Source: Actinernus sp. WN-2022 | Taxonomy: Eukaryota > Cnidaria > Anthozoa > Actiniaria > Actinernidae | DNA: 64,000 nt | Assembly (NCBI GenBank): GCA_030867875.1 | Contig: JAOWCC010000577.1 | Span: 147,676,344 to 147,740,343 of the forward strand | Direction of reading: 5' to 3' | Shown here: positions 63,335 through 64,000 of the stretch, piece after piece | Numbering within the stretch: the stretch's first letter is position 1 | How the letters are laid out: each line of letters opens with the position of its first letter | The notes under the pieces: generated by a model | Database searches by the model: none | Seen by the model: the letters and a program-made list of their open reading frames with translations, nothing else | What the model was told of the DNA's origin: nothing | Translations under genes and position numbers: made by a program

Positions 63335-64000
63335 CTGCCATATCATTTATAATACGACTTGAAAAGTTGCCATGTGTTTCGTGAACTCTACTGGACATCC
63401 AAACACTCTTCGCTTCTGGTTGGAATGCCAAAAAGCATCCAATGTCTTGTGTTTTTCGGCTGCTGTATTCAGAGTATTCAGTGGCTGTTTTCCCTGCTGG
63501 TAAGCTTTTTTGTTTTAGTTGTGTTGCAGTCTGCAATGACTAATTTTGAATAAACAAATAACTAAAACTTATTTAAGCACATCTTACATTTCCATAAATG
63601 ACCAAAGGAGGCAAGGATGAGTCCAAAAAGAACACTGATGGAAGTCGATTTAAAGATCGATATTTCACCACTCTGAGAACTTCGTTCCGGGCAGGAACAT
63701 AATTAAAAAATCATCAGATTTTCACACATGCGTAGTACCATGACACTGCGACTTTAAGCGGGTTGTTGCTAATTAATTCAGATCATGTTATTTTGTAATC
63801 GGTTTTGATTGGCTAATTCAAGCAATCTAGAATGGAATGTTGTTCTGGTGTAATCAGCCATTAGTGGGGCTAGCATTTGCGTGACTACCCTAAGAATGGC
63901 TGCAAAGGAGACTAGCAATAGACAGGTTTCACTAAGATGCAAATAAATAATTAGCCAAACTGGAGGACAAAACAACTTACAGAAATTTACTCTTGGGAAT
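63335..64000. other. Right edge, no gene recognised
   Basis: Presumed COPS8 intron. The 22-bp phrase beginning CCGTAGATATATATTTC at 63299 also occurs at 62441. No exon was recognised to the end of the window. Confidence 0.4.

Overview
This is a gene-poor, AT-rich, intron-rich animal window packed with transposon remains. The mix of elements points to a cnidarian, most likely an anthozoan such as a stony coral: a DIRS/PAT-type tyrosine-recombinase retrotransposon, CR1/L2-like LINE fragments, pogo/Tigger-like and many MITE families, and a relic of an integrase-core transposase. Introns with GT..AG borders and AATAAA signals exclude a prokaryote. The species is inferred from family content only.

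Three host genes can be read. (1) A PTTG1IP-like type I membrane protein with three cysteine-rich PSI-type modules lies on the + strand in two exons (27756-28266 and 36178-36587). (2) Peroxiredoxin-5 lies on the - strand as a complete seven-exon gene spread over 20 kb (60986 down to 40815). It keeps both redox cysteines, a mitochondrial-type leader and a C-terminal SQL. (3) COP9 signalosome subunit 8 (COPS8) starts at 61163 on the + strand; three exons are visible and the gene runs off the window. PRDX5 and COPS8 are divergent, with 176 bp between start codons.

Region by region: 1-13.2 kb holds no recognisable host gene, only a decayed LINE (5.5-6.8 kb), tandem duplications, a MITE and a tRNA-like unit. 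13.25-18.57 kb is a nearly intact but frameshifted tyrosine-recombinase retrotransposon (- strand) with split direct repeats in the order A1-gag-B1A2-pol-YR-B2. 18.6-27.4 kb is a field of MITEs, a TGACGTCA cluster, a second tyrosine-recombinase relic and a 5'-truncated LINE. 27.7-36.6 kb is the PTTG1IP-like gene, whose 7.9-kb intron is full of palindromic elements. 36.6-40.8 kb holds a tRNA-derived SINE, nested MITEs and a 30-bp minisatellite. 40.8-61.0 kb is PRDX5, whose introns carry LINE, pogo/Tigger, Harbinger-like and TTAA-type elements. These include a pair of inverted MITEs able to form a hairpin of about 445 bp and, in intron 1, a 1.03-kb element whose transposase start codon lies inside its own terminal inverted repeat. 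61-64 kb is the start of COPS8.

The least expected structures are the coding-TIR integrase-like element at 57967-59001, the retrotransposon whose internal repeat pair splits gag in an intron-like way, and the MITE that abuts the splice donor of PRDX5 exon 2. All product assignments were made by reading translations by eye; no database search was run.
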